This document shows positions 35,730 through 45,721 of a stretch of 64,000 nucleotides of DNA, in pieces. Both the position numbers and the translations under genes were made by a program. The DNA comes from Coleophoma eucalyptorum (Eukaryota; Ascomycota; Leotiomycetes; Helotiales; Dermateaceae): the NCBI GenBank assembly GCA_026120035.1, contig JALRME010000077.1:1-64000 (forward strand), given 5' to 3'. The notes under the pieces are model-generated. The model was not told the DNA's origin. It worked only from the letters and a program-made list of their open reading frames with translations, and ran no database searches. Position 1 is the stretch's first letter. Each line of letters opens with the position of its first letter.

Positions 35730-37004
35730 ATGAGTCCCCAATGCTATATCGAGAAACTGGCCCCCTCGCTGCTCTTGACGATCCTGACACATCTACCTGA
35801 CTTGACCTCGCTCGACACTTTCCTCACAGCATCACCAGCCGCCTACCGACTGTTCGACAGCACCCTTGCGATCAAAGTTTTTGAGACCGTTCTAACATCC
35901 GGCAACACTCATGAATATACCCGCGCCCTCATTCGCATCATTATTCCATTCTGTTCTGGGACTCTCCCACCTCACGTCCACAGCCTGAAAGATTTCCAGA
36001 GAATGGTCACACATGACACGACCAGCCACCGATACGATCCCCCTGAGTGGGAACATCTTCCTTTGGTCTTAGCACCCGATACACCAGCTGCCGTGCTTCG
36101 TGGAATGCTCGCAACGAATCGAAAGATCGTGCGCCAAACAGCTTGTTGCCTCGATTATTACTTAGAGCGCTTCAAGGCCCTCCAGCCCAAACATCCTCTT
36201 GATAAGGACTTCCAGTTTGTGAGCGAGTTTCAAGGCCCAGAAAGACGTTATGTGCCTTCGTGGCAGCTGAAAATTGCAGAGAACCCCTTTCCTGTCCGGG
36301 ATATCGGTCCCTCCACGTGGCTGGAGCAGCAACGGGTACTTCGCGCGTGTTGGCGAGTTCAACTTTTTAGAGAAGTACAAGATGCCGCCCGAAAAGGTGT
36401 TATGCATTGGTCTGTGGATGGAATGTCGGTCATTGATCTGTGCTGCTATGTGGACATAGGCAATTTGCTAGATGATAATGACTTCGATGAGAACTCGTAC
36501 GGCGAGCCTTACGTGTACCAGCAAGGCACTTTACTCGAGCACGAACTCGTCGAAAGTGTCTTGCACTATGAGGAGAAGAGTAAGAATAAAAGTATGAGGC
36601 CTACATCGGCCCCAGCACACTTGGGGCTTGCGCCTTTTAACATATCCACCATCAACGAAGATGACCGCGAAGTCCTCGGCTGGCACACATCAATTACTTA
36701 CACCTTCTTTTACAGGCTAGGAGGTCGTCCTGGCCATCACATCCCCATGGGACCGTGCTCACCTCTGCAACACGCTGAATTCAAGCCTTTCCGAGATCTG
36801 GGGTTTGCTCTCTGGAGTTGGGAGAGAATGGTTGCGTATGGGTTTCTAGATCCCGACGCGAGAAGGGATCAAGATCACACTTACTTTTTGGCCTGGAAGA
36901 GTGTTCTAGGACATGAAAATATTGAGCAGGTGGAACAGGAGAATCAAGCTTGGGACGAGAGAAATGCGGACAGACTGCGGAATAGGTTATTAAGCCAGTC
37001 ATAA
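35730..37004 (+). CDS. F-box-like hypothetical protein
   Basis: A single uninterrupted reading frame of 424 residues. The N-terminus, LAPSLLLTILTHLPDLTSLDTFLTASPAAYRLF, has the spacing of a fungal F-box-like or cyclin-like F-box helix bundle (L-P...I...L...L...L..S). The rest has no recognised domain; it is Trp-, Pro- and His-containing globular sequence with an acidic stretch (DDNDFDENSYGE) near residue 250. Family members often serve as substrate receptors of SCF ubiquitin ligases, and fungi carry many lineage-specific copies with no known target. Codon use and GC content are higher than in the surrounding intergenic DNA, supporting a real gene. Confidence 0.7.
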   Translation: MSPQCYIEKLAPSLLLTILTHLPDLTSLDTFLTASPAAYRLFDSTLAIKVFETVLTSGNTHEYTRALIRIIIPFCSGTLPPHVHSLKDFQRMVTHDTTSHRYDPPEWEHLPLVLAPDTPAAVLRGMLATNRKIVRQTACCLDYYLERFKALQPKHPLDKDFQFVSEFQGPERRYVPSWQLKIAENPFPVRDIGPSTWLEQQRVLRACWRVQLFREVQDAARKGVMHWSVDGMSVIDLCCYVDIGNLLDDNDFDENSYGEPYVYQQGTLLEHELVESVLHYEEKSKNKSMRPTSAPAHLGLAPFNISTINEDDREVLGWHTSITYTFFYRLGGRPGHHIPMGPCSPLQHAEFKPFRDLGFALWSWERMVAYGFLDPDARRDQDHTYFLAWKSVLGHENIEQVEQENQAWDERNADRLRNRLLSQS

Positions 37005-37310
37005 GTCGAAGCATTACGCTGGGCAGCAGAATCCAGCGAAGACTGGTTTGAAAAGCTGGAATTAAAACTCTCTTGGCTCATGGTTGTGTCGCTACTACGA
37101 GAAAGGATATCTCAATTTGAAAATGGTCAACACATATTTCTGCCACAAGGCCGATTGATCGAAAGGTTGTCCAGAACATGCTTCGCTAATTACGACAATT
37201 CATCGATACAGGAGGCACTAATATTCGAAAATATACAAGAAGAAGTACTCTCAAGCTCCATGGCCTCAACCACCACCACACATCCACTTGACCACATCTT
37301 CTTGACTGTC
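37005..37310. other. Convergent intergenic region
   Basis: About 300 bp between two converging genes. No element is recognised. Confidence 0.5.
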
Positions 37311-38688
37311 TCAACTAGCCAAAACGACTCCCAAATCCAACTTCGTCAAATGACGCTGGTTCTGTCGTCTCACCTTGGACCGAAATCTATCCAACGAAGC
37401 AAGTACGCCTCTCTTCTTCTTCGCAGGTGGGGTACACTCCCCGATATCAGCCTCGAGAACATCAGTCGCCTGCTTGAACGCAGTATTGGTATTCTTATGA
37501 TTGACAGCTAGCTTCTTGATCTTCCTCGCTTTACCCGTATCTGCACTAGTAATGTCCGCATCTGTGCCATAGTCATCGAACTTCCGCTTTAGGTTCTTCT
37601 TGTCATCTTCCGTGGCGGTGGGAGCGGCTGCGAGCATGGCATCGTAGTTCGCTTCGTCGGTCCAGGTCTCTATTACTGTGGTTCCGTCGGGCGCGAGAAT
37701 GTCTTCTTGAACTGAGGTTGTGGCGAAGGGTGTTCCGGATACGTAGCCCGCAGCTGCTGTGTTCAGATAACTCGCTGCGTCTGCGACTCGGATCTGTTGC
37801 GCGATTTTGAGGTGTGTTCTCGCGTCGTCCACTGCTTTGGTGAAGGAGGCTGCTAGAAGTAGTTCAGTACAATGGGTCGTCATGTAGCACTTTGGGAGGA
37901 CAGTCTTGATGCCAAGCTACTTGGATAATCCCTCAAAAAGCAGTTTTCAAGACTATCACAAGTACAGGCGGGAAGTGACGTACTAAGTTCGTCAGAGGCC
38001 CCTTCAAGAGCTGCAAAGGCTGCTCGAGCGGTCTGCATACCATCGCTAATGGTTTTCATTACCACCGGCATGGGTAGGGGTTTTGTGATGGTAACTTGGG
38101 TGAGGAGGTGGTCGAGGTCTTGCAAGTAGCTTATAGGGTTACCCAACGTTTTGGGCTTTGTCGATTTTACCGTCGAGCTCTCGAGCTTTGCCTTGATCTT
38201 GGCCCAATCAGGATTGATCGTCGCTCCGTCTGTGGTGTATTTATAGTCCGCCCAGCCTTGAGAGTCTCCCTAGGAACAGATCAGTCTTGAGGATCCGCCA
38301 CATTGTGCAGGGACCTGGCGTCTACGGCCATTGCTAGGTTGGGGAAGTGAAGAATAAGGAGGGCTGACGTACGATGAATTTGACGAACTCGTCGTACGTG
38401 CAGACACCAGCGGCAAAGCCTGCTGCAGCAATCTCTGTTTTATAGTTATCCTCTCCGGCTGGGAAGTTTGAAGCAGAACTGTCCAGCAAGTCAGTCCGAT
38501 AAATTTGGGGCGCAAATGCACCAGACATACTGGACACATCCACCACCTGTAGTCTTCGTCGACACTCCAGCGGCCAGCTCTGCCTTGTAGACACTGTAGA
38601 AGTACATTGTCTCCCATGGTGTGGCAGCATTCAGAGCGAGAACTTGAAGACAAGCAGCAAGCCATAAGAACACAACTTGAAGCAACAT
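37311..38688 (-). CDS. Secreted protein of unknown function
   Basis: Four exons (38688-38531, 38478-38373, 38269-37921, 37852-37311) join in frame to 384 residues. The start ATG opens a signal peptide, MLLQVVFLWLAACLQVLA. The mature N-terminus NAATPWETMYFYSVYKAEL, a CTYDEFVKF segment and KPLPMPVVMKTISDGMQ resemble a family of fungal secreted proteins that I believe is often encoded near killer-toxin-type chitinases. That is recollection, not proof. The C-terminal half has an acidic ATEDDKKN region and a basic stretch PPAKKKRGVLASLDRFRSK. Few cysteines are present. No catalytic motif is recognised. The GH55 gene 7 kb to the right carries a tail resembling those chitinases, which makes a functional link conceivable. 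Confidence 0.65.
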
Positions 38689-39553
38689 GGCGATGCCGAA
38701 ATGTAGGTATTGATTCAAAGACTCTGCAGGATGAAGGCGATGAAATGGCACTGCCTCAGAATCAAGGAGAGTTAGCACAACGACCGGCCATAAAGAGTGA
38801 GCCAAAAGTGTCGAAGGATGGAGAGATAGAATGGAAGTGACATGAAGTTGAGTAAAAGCATAAGACGAGCCAGCTCTGGATGCATCGCCAGTGCTCAAGG
38901 ATCTCGCGGTACATCGTCGTTGAAACAATATCACATCTTACAGTCAGCAAATTTGAATTAATGTCCGCTTCCAGTAGTACTCGGAGCAACGACGAATCCA
39001 GTTACCTAGCACCTCATTCAGTTATTAGGGGGATTTAGCAGCGGCTGGACAAATGTTCTGCTTTTTGGCCTCATCAGGATAGCTCCGGCCGTTGAAGTTG
39101 AGCACGGTGCTCCCCCAGAAACCCCTGTAGTTCAACCTTGCGAAAGCTTATTATACCCTGCGGCTCCCCTGCTAGCAAAAGGGTAAGATTCACTAATTTC
39201 TTTAGAATCTGTACAGATCTGTATAAGCTCCATAGTTTATAGCGGACTTCATTTTCTTCAATTTTTGGCCCCCAAGTCGCGCTAGGCAGCCACGATGAAA
39301 AGTCATGGGACTGGCAAGGGTGGGCAACTAGTGCTTATAGAGCTATAGGAAATAGAAAATTAGGCTGAGGAAAGGTAGCCGACCTGCAACGACCACCAGC
39401 GGCAACTGTGCGCTGTACCCTTGCTAGTCTCATGACTCTTTGCCGTAGCCTCGGTATTTATACAATAACAAAAGTTACAGAATATTGATTTTCATAAAGG
39501 TTATTTACACTTTACTCGAATAAGCCTAGAAGTAAGAAGCTATATATTTACAA
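38689..39553. other. Intergenic region left of the transposon
   Basis: It holds the promoter of the secreted-protein gene, then AT-rich sequence up to the transposon insertion. No gene is supported. Confidence 0.5.
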
Positions 39554-39555
39554 TA

Positions 39556-39581
39556 ACGTGCGGCAGAAGCGAGTGGGCCAC
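39556..39581 (+). repeat. Left terminal inverted repeat of the Pogo-type element
   Basis: Begins ACGTGCGGCAGAAGCGAG and ends GGGCCAC; 24 of 26 bases pair with the right end. TA (39554-39555) precedes it. Confidence 0.85.
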
Positions 39582-40519
39582 TCTACTAAACTCTCCTACA
39601 AAACTTCAAATAACTTTATAATTAGAACTCCATATAGCTACTGTAATACATTATCTGAATCGTACGAAGCAGCTCTATTAGCCTGGTAGGTGTTTTTATT
39701 ATGACCAGTCTGCCTACAGCCTCTATAGCGCTGATCATATGATTTTGAGAGATAGTAATCCTTTGATCGGAAAATACTGTTTTTCGTAAAGAAGCAAGGT
39801 GCTATTTACCCTTAAATACTATAAATAGCGGAATAGCCTAGCCTTATGAAATAACACCCTAAATAATTATAATCTATTCTCGATTACCAAGCTAGACCAT
39901 TTTAGGCTTAGCCGTACGATCTAAGCTAGTTACAACCGTTGTTGTACTAAGAATACCTATTAAAAATCCGTTCTTGTCAAAGTTGTATATATCCTTAACG
40001 TATATTTCATATTTCGTGATAACGTACCGTACAAGCTTAAACCAAGCTTAAAGTTTTCGTAGATCCTTATAAAGTACATTCTACTTATTATACGAACGCG
40101 TTTTTTGTGTCTAGATCTCTGGTTGTCGATGAATAAAATTTTCCGCCTAATTCTTTCCGACTAGTAATACGTCGCGTTCGTAACGTAGTAGATTAGCTAC
40201 ATCTTCAATATCACTAATCCATACGGGAAATATTTAATATTATAGCTTAAGTACCCTCTGAATAATAGTCTCCTCTTCTAGATTTGAAAAACATCGTGAT
40301 TTGACTACTATTTCCGTTCGAGAGTGTTTTCCTTTCCGACAACATAGTAGGGTTGTATGAGAGATATTATATAGTGTAGCTGCCTTCCGTATGCTAATCT
40401 TAGGGTCATTTGAAGAGCTTGGAGGGCAAGGATAATATGACTTTCATTTAAAGGGCTTCCTATAGCTAGTTGTTGAAAAAATAAAGATAAAGATCAAGAA
40501 TAGTGAAATTAGAGTAGGT

Positions 40520-40545
40520 GTGGCCTACTCGCTTGTGCCGCACGT
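40520..40545 (-). repeat. Right terminal inverted repeat of the Pogo-type element
   Basis: Inverted copy of the left end (GTGGCCTACTCGCTTGTG ... CGCACGT on the plus strand). TA (40546-40547) follows it. Confidence 0.85.
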
Positions 40546-40757
40546 TATATCTTTGTTATATAATCATAACTTTGTAATAGGTCGGACTCTAGTTAAAGAC
40601 TTGGTTAGAAGACCAACGTTATTTATTAATAGTTACCTAAGTAACAGGTATTACCCTCACAAGAAGTATAGCGTACTATCTAATATCATATCTAGGCGGC
40701 TGGAGAGGTAGCTAGCACTGCCTCTCTGGTGAGCACTTGCTATATATACTCTTCTCG

Positions 40758-40811
40758 TGGCCAGAGTAGAGGAAGGCAGCTCGTGCTAGTGGGTTCGAAT
40801 CCTGCAACTGC
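40758..40811 (+). other. tRNA-like sequence (possible SINE head or tRNA relic)
   Basis: A box-A-like TGGCCAGAGTAGAGG at 40758-40772 is followed 18 bp later by a box-B match GGGTTCGAATCC at 40791-40802. GTGGG/CCTGC can form the T-arm stem. No convincing full cloverleaf with anticodon arm was found, so a functional tRNA is unlikely. It could be a tRNA-derived SINE head next to the transposon. Confidence 0.3.
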
Positions 40812-41439
40812 CACCTCATCGTGCTTAGGTCAATAGCGTGGCTTGTAGGAGGGCGACTAGACGACTCGCGCACTCGAACTTCGACTTCCTTCGGGCCTCA
40901 CAACTCTTGCGTGGCTCCGGTCACAGTGGCGGATGGGATTGTGCTAGGCAGCGGCCACGGGAAGTGTTTAGTAGAGGGGGGAGATGGCTGCATTAAAGCG
41001 TTCGTGCAAGCCGATAGCAGCTCCTCAGGGTTTTCCTACCCCAACACAGCCTCGAATGGATCACCTAGGTCCCGGACGACGTAACAGGTCCTACAGCACA
41101 TCATACAATACTCGAAAAACACACAAGTATACAGGTCTGTGAGGTATAGACAGGAGAGAACGATATTTATTAGGGGGGAAGGTTTTTCCTTCGGAGGATC
41201 AGGGGGATCGTGGAATCACGGCTGCTAGGGCCGGTGGAGTTGCAACATGGCTTCATTGTGGCCGTAGCTCTTCAGTTATCTTGGGACGACAGATATAGGA
41301 GGACAAGCTGGTCTCCGATGAGCCTAGCATTGATGTTACAAAGAAAGCACTTTTATCAACGGATATGTATGTATGCGTAGATAGAAGCCAGACCGCTTAG
41401 TGGAGGAGGTTGATAGACACACGAGTGTATTGAAGTGTC

Positions 41440-41463
41440 GTGCATCTTCCGAGGAAGATGCAC
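41440..41463. repeat. Perfect 11-bp hairpin
   Basis: GTGCATCTTCC is followed by the 2-nt loop GA and then its exact complement GGAAGATGCAC. It stands alone in a gene-free stretch. It could be an element end or a fold-back relic; function is unknown. Confidence 0.75.
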
Positions 41464-42753
41464 CTCGGCAACTTCACCAAAGCTGAGCTATCACCAGCAT
41501 AGCCATCCTATTGGATCGGCTGGAACCGTGTATGATACAATCAATCAATCACTATTATAACTATAATCACTCGAAAAGGGGATAGAACTTCTCTCCTTAT
41601 AATTATCTCTTTGTCATAAAGCCAGAAGTTGAACTGAACTAAGTTCTTTATAACTCGTAACAAACTTATCTAAAAACAATTAAAACTATATATGAGACCC
41701 AAATAGTAGACTGACACGTAAGTAGTAAACACGATAGATTAGCGACAGGTTTACGATTGGTATAGAGACTAGAGCTAGTAGGTATGCTATAAAAGACAAT
41801 AGTTGATACTTGTCCACTGAACTTCGAGTCCCTGGACGTTGATATACCCTCATTTCACGTGATCTAGGTCTCGGCTTGGTGCCTTCCAGCCAATCAGGTT
41901 TCTGCCCACGACACTTATAAAGGTCATCACAAGTATCATTCGACCTATTTTGGGCCTAGGTTATGCTTTTAGTGGGACTATATATGATGAGAAGTAAAAC
42001 ACAGTATAATTTAAAGCCGAGTACTTTACATTATATTATGTAACTTACAAAATAACATCCCTATCTGCATCTAATGGGATCGGACAAGCCTTTTGGTACC
42101 TGACAAGGTTTGTGCGGGCCAAGACTCCCAAGAAAAGCTTATTCCGTGCCTGCATATCACTTTTTCCAACCATGTATAGCGGACGAAGGGTCATCCATAC
42201 TATTGAACGCTCGCATGGCCGAAGCCTGTGAGGTTACGAGTAGCTTGTACATACCCAGCAGTGCTCCGAGTCTTCTGACAGAGTGATAGTTTAATAAAGG
42301 CACGGAAAAGGGGGCTTTTGCCGAGACCAAACCAATGTGGCAACCCCACTACTATCTCAACGGCGGGTGGGTCTACTATGTGGACAAAGATATGGGATGA
42401 CGGTCTAGAAGTTTCGGATGTTGGTCCCCTTTTCGAGTCATTATTGCAAGTGCCTGTCAGGCTGTCAATAGAAGGCGCAGGGTGGATATTTTGTCTCGCT
42501 TGAAATGTGCAGAGCCATGCTCCAAAAGGCGAAGAGAAAGAGGCTGCCTAAACAAGACATTCGAAAGTGGGAGGACTAGGGCGATAAAGAATGGAGCCTG
42601 TTACTGAAAGTAAACTTCAATGAAGAACAAGGAACGAGCGAGTGCTTATCAGTCGCGCAACAATACGATAGACATTTTTTTTAAACGGGACCAGATATTA
42701 CATGAAAAGCTTTTGCACTAATAGATCTTTGCGCCAATATTCTGCTACCATAC

Positions 42754-44338
42754 TCATTTCCACCAGTCGCTGAGAGCTTCTGTAGCCGAACAATCGTCCA
42801 CTATGGTGATATTGTAGTTGGGATCTGAAGTCCACGTCACACTGCCATCAGATCCAATGTGAAGATATTTATACTCCAAATAAATTCCTGCGGGAACAGA
42901 AACGGTAGTCTCCCAAAGACAGTTCGTTGCGTTGTAGACGTCATCCGACATGCGGATGCTATCAGCAACTACCCAGTTTCCAAGTGCGTCCAAGGATCCG
43001 ATTAGATTGATATCCTCGCCTGTGGTGAGATAGTCGTCGCCAACGCAGTATGGAATTTGGAATGTCACTGCAACGTCCGTAGGGCACGGCGTAGACGTAG
43101 AGGAAACGGATGTGGTTGTTGCAAGGGTTGTTGAAGAGGATACCGATGTCTGCGTAGGGATGTGTGCAGCGATACCATCAAAAGCGTTGACGCGAATGAC
43201 TGTCCCATCGGTTGGCGCAGAAGTTGGAACCACTGTAAGATAGGCCGTCGAGTCATAAGACGTGATGTCGAACAGTTGATCAGGGCCCAAATACGAAGTG
43301 CATGCTGCTCCCGAAAACGGACGATCGCTATTGGAGGTGTAGTAAGGCGCGTTGATACCAAAGCCACTTGAGTTGATGTTAGAAAATGCCGAAGTAACTG
43401 GATCATCTCTTGTGTATGACATTTGATGAAGGACAGGGGAGAAAGTAAGCTCACCTTGGACAGCAGACAATGTAAGTGTCATTGTAGTTGGTTGTCTCCC
43501 AGGTATCTGGGCAAACCAAGGCGCTGAATGCAGGTAAATCCACACTGTTGATTGCACCCATCACACTTGAGTAAAATTGGCTTGGGTAACAAGTCGTAAT
43601 AGTAGAAGTTGCGACAGGATTGATAGCGTTCTCCCATAGATTTGTCCCATGCCAAGCCATTTGAGTGATAGATGCGCCAGTGCACTGCGGGGATTGGGTG
43701 TACGTCGTCGTTATGACCATGTTGTATTTTTCAGGATCGGTTTCGATACTGGTCCATGGAGACTGTGTCGGTGTGCCACTGGTGGACACGCTGGTAGAAA
43801 CTCCAGTTGATGAACGCGTCGATGTGGTAGTTTTAGATACAGATGTTGAAGTGGTGGAAGGCTGTGCTGACACGGTTGTGGGCGAACTTATTGATGTAGT
43901 AGATTTGGTGGTAGATGCTGAAGTGCTTGAAAGCTTTGTCGACACAGTTGAAGACGAACTTGTGGACGCTGTTGCAGACGAACAATATGCACTTCCGAAA
44001 GCAATCACAGTACTAGCAACATCTGTCCCGCAGGCTCCGTTTGAACAGTCGCGAAGACCATAGCCAAAGTTGACGTTATTGCACAAGCAAGTTGCATCAT
44101 ATTGATTGCATCCTAGGGTCGAATACTGGGCAAGCATATTGTCAAAGCAGAGGATACCACAGGCCGGTAGTGCAGACTCGCCTGGGACTGCAGTACCAGT
44201 AGTTGTGCTGACAGTTGAAAAAGTCGTGGACTTGGATGCGCTTGATAACAGCCCCCTTTCCACAACAGGATTTACGTTGGCATCAGCCAAAACGCATGCT
44301 GAGAGGTACAAGGCAGCGGCGGCGACGATCGACAGCAT
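42754..44338 (-). CDS. CFEM domain protein with C-terminal CBM20 starch-binding module
   Basis: Two exons (44338-43455 and 43408-42754) give 512 residues. The signal peptide is MLSIVAAAALYLSACVLA; an ATG 12 codons upstream is less likely because it adds a polar extension. Residues ~55-125 form a CFEM domain with all eight cysteines (LPACGILC, LGC, ATCLC, RDC, GAC, AYC). A Ser/Thr-rich linker of ~80 residues follows, then a Cys-containing extracellular domain of unknown fold (TWETTNYNDTYIVCCP), another S/T linker, and a C-terminal CBM20 (INLIGSLDALGNWVVAD, LEYKYLHIGSDGSVTWTSDPN) with the starch-contact Trp residues. No GPI signal or transmembrane tail is seen. CFEM proteins act at the fungal surface, in some cases in haem or iron capture; CBM20 binds alpha-glucans. 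The combination suggests a secreted or wall-associated protein. Confidence 0.88.
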
Positions 44339-45721
44339 CTTGAAGAGAGTTGATGATGTTGATAGAGGTGGCAAGAGTTCTCAAGAACCAACCTTCAGAA
44401 AAGGATCCAAGATCAACGAACGTTAGAAAAGCCCAGGTGAAATTGGTTGATGCTCGGGGAAGATATGGTAGACTTCTGCATGGTCTCCAGGTGGCTCGCT
44501 CCATGTCAGCTCACTAAGAGACTAACTTCACCGTTATTGAATTGACCAGGATGTACAGGAGATGAGAAAGCTCAAGGCACAGTAAAGCTCGGAGAGACTG
44601 TGGACATGTGTAGTGCAAGCCGGGGACCGAAATTGCCCCTCTTTGTCCGGACATTGAACTCAACGGCGACTGAAGCTATTACGGATCAGTTTCCTCGGGT
44701 AAATGTAAGGCATACGACAGTAGTAAAAAATAAATGATACGATTTTACTGCAACATATGCAAATAAGATATCGTCTTATTGCAGTGCCGCATGGCAATAT
44801 ACTAACACCTCGGCTCTTTTCATGGACCCTGCGAGGCTTATATTTAAAGCCAAGATAAAGTACTGTAGTACTCGGTAGATCCACGTTCCCCCTGATCTGC
44901 GTCTCAATTGAGACTGAATTCCGGATCGGCAGCTCCGACGCGGAGCTCTTTGTGTATTTGCTGAACAGGGGTCTCAGTATTTACTTTCCCCCATCCCTAA
45001 TATGTGTTATTTAGCGGGCCGAGTACAGGGTACCTTCGTGTGTAACACCCCGGCTCTTTCATGGACCCTGCGAGGCTTATATTTAAAGTCAAGATAAAGT
45101 ACTGTAGTACTCGGTAGATCCACGTTACCCCTGATCTGCGTCTCAACTGAGACTGAATTCCGGATCGGCAGCTGCGGCGCGGATCTCTTTGTGTACTTGC
45201 TGAACAGGGTTTCTCAGTGTTTACTATCCCCCACCCCTAATATGTGTTATTTAGCAGGCCGAGTACAGGGCAGCTTTTTGTGTGAAAATAGCCGTGGCAG
45301 CCTAGTTGTACTAACAAATATTAGGGTGGGAGATAGTATATCAGCGTATCTCGTCTTCTAATTTCTCGTGCTTACTGTACTATGGCCATATCCCCATTCT
45401 CTGCCTTGTGTGGCGCTATTAGCCAACGGAACAAGGGCCTTTTGGGGAATATACCGAATGTCAAGCAATATGGTTGAGTTGCTAATGATCTTCGCGGCCA
45501 AGGATGATGAGCAGTCCTCTAGCGATGGAGCAATGGCCCGCGAGGTTGAATGCTTAGTTATTGACTTACATGCGACTGAATGCTGATGCTGGACGCAGAC
45601 ATATGGTGACTCCTCGACCCTGACGACCGGACTGTTTTTCACTTTCTAACCACTTCTCTGTACTTGATTCCTCATTGTCTCTACCTTTTCTGCGACTCAC
45701 GCGGAGTCCACTCCTTCAGTC
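44339..45721. other. Intergenic region with tandem duplication
   Basis: The divergent region between the CFEM-CBM20 and GH55 genes. It is dominated by the 240-bp tandem duplication at 44804-45283. The last 150 bp are pyrimidine-rich promoter sequence for the GH55 gene. No gene is supported. Confidence 0.6.
44804..45283 (+). repeat. Tandem direct repeat, two copies of 240 bp
   Basis: Copy 1 is 44804-45043 and copy 2 is 45044-45283. Both start AACACC, continue CATGGACCCTGCGAGGC and GATAAAGTACTGTAGTACTC, and end near GGCCGAGTACAGGG. They differ at scattered positions, most of them transitions. The unit includes a small palindrome (AGTACTGTAGTACT). It lies between two divergent cell-surface genes and could hold promoter elements or be a transposon relic. 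Confidence 0.9.

Larger units (their letters stand above)
39556..40545 (-). mobile_element. Degenerate Fot1/Pogo-type (Tc1/mariner) DNA transposon
   Basis: A 990-bp element bounded by 26-bp terminal inverted repeats: left 39556-39581, starting ACGTGCGGCAGAAGCGAG, and right 40520-40545, its inverted copy. The two ends differ at two positions. TA dinucleotides flank both ends, the target duplication of Tc1/mariner elements. Inside, on the minus strand from about 40440 to 39930, broken frames spell transposase pieces in order: ISDIEDVANLLRYERDVLLVGKN, then NFIHRQPEI, then KLVRYVITKYEIYVKDIYNF (FDE-type region), then LSTTTVVTS. Several stops fall at expected Trp or Gln codons. The C-terminal catalytic part is missing, so the element is internally deleted relative to full Fot1-like elements (about 1.8-2 kb). 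Confidence 0.8.
40546..42753. other. Gene-poor region right of the transposon
   Basis: No coding frame is supported. It includes a tRNA-like segment (40758-40811), a perfect hairpin (41440-41463) and AT-rich stretches around 41.55-42.05 kb. Parts may be further decayed mobile elements, but no terminal repeats or protein remnants were recognised. Confidence 0.5.

Noticed and set aside
43665..44063. Long plus-strand frame rich in Val/Asp opposite the CFEM gene
   Set aside because: It is the complement of the Ser/Thr-rich linker codons, a known artefact of low-complexity coding DNA.
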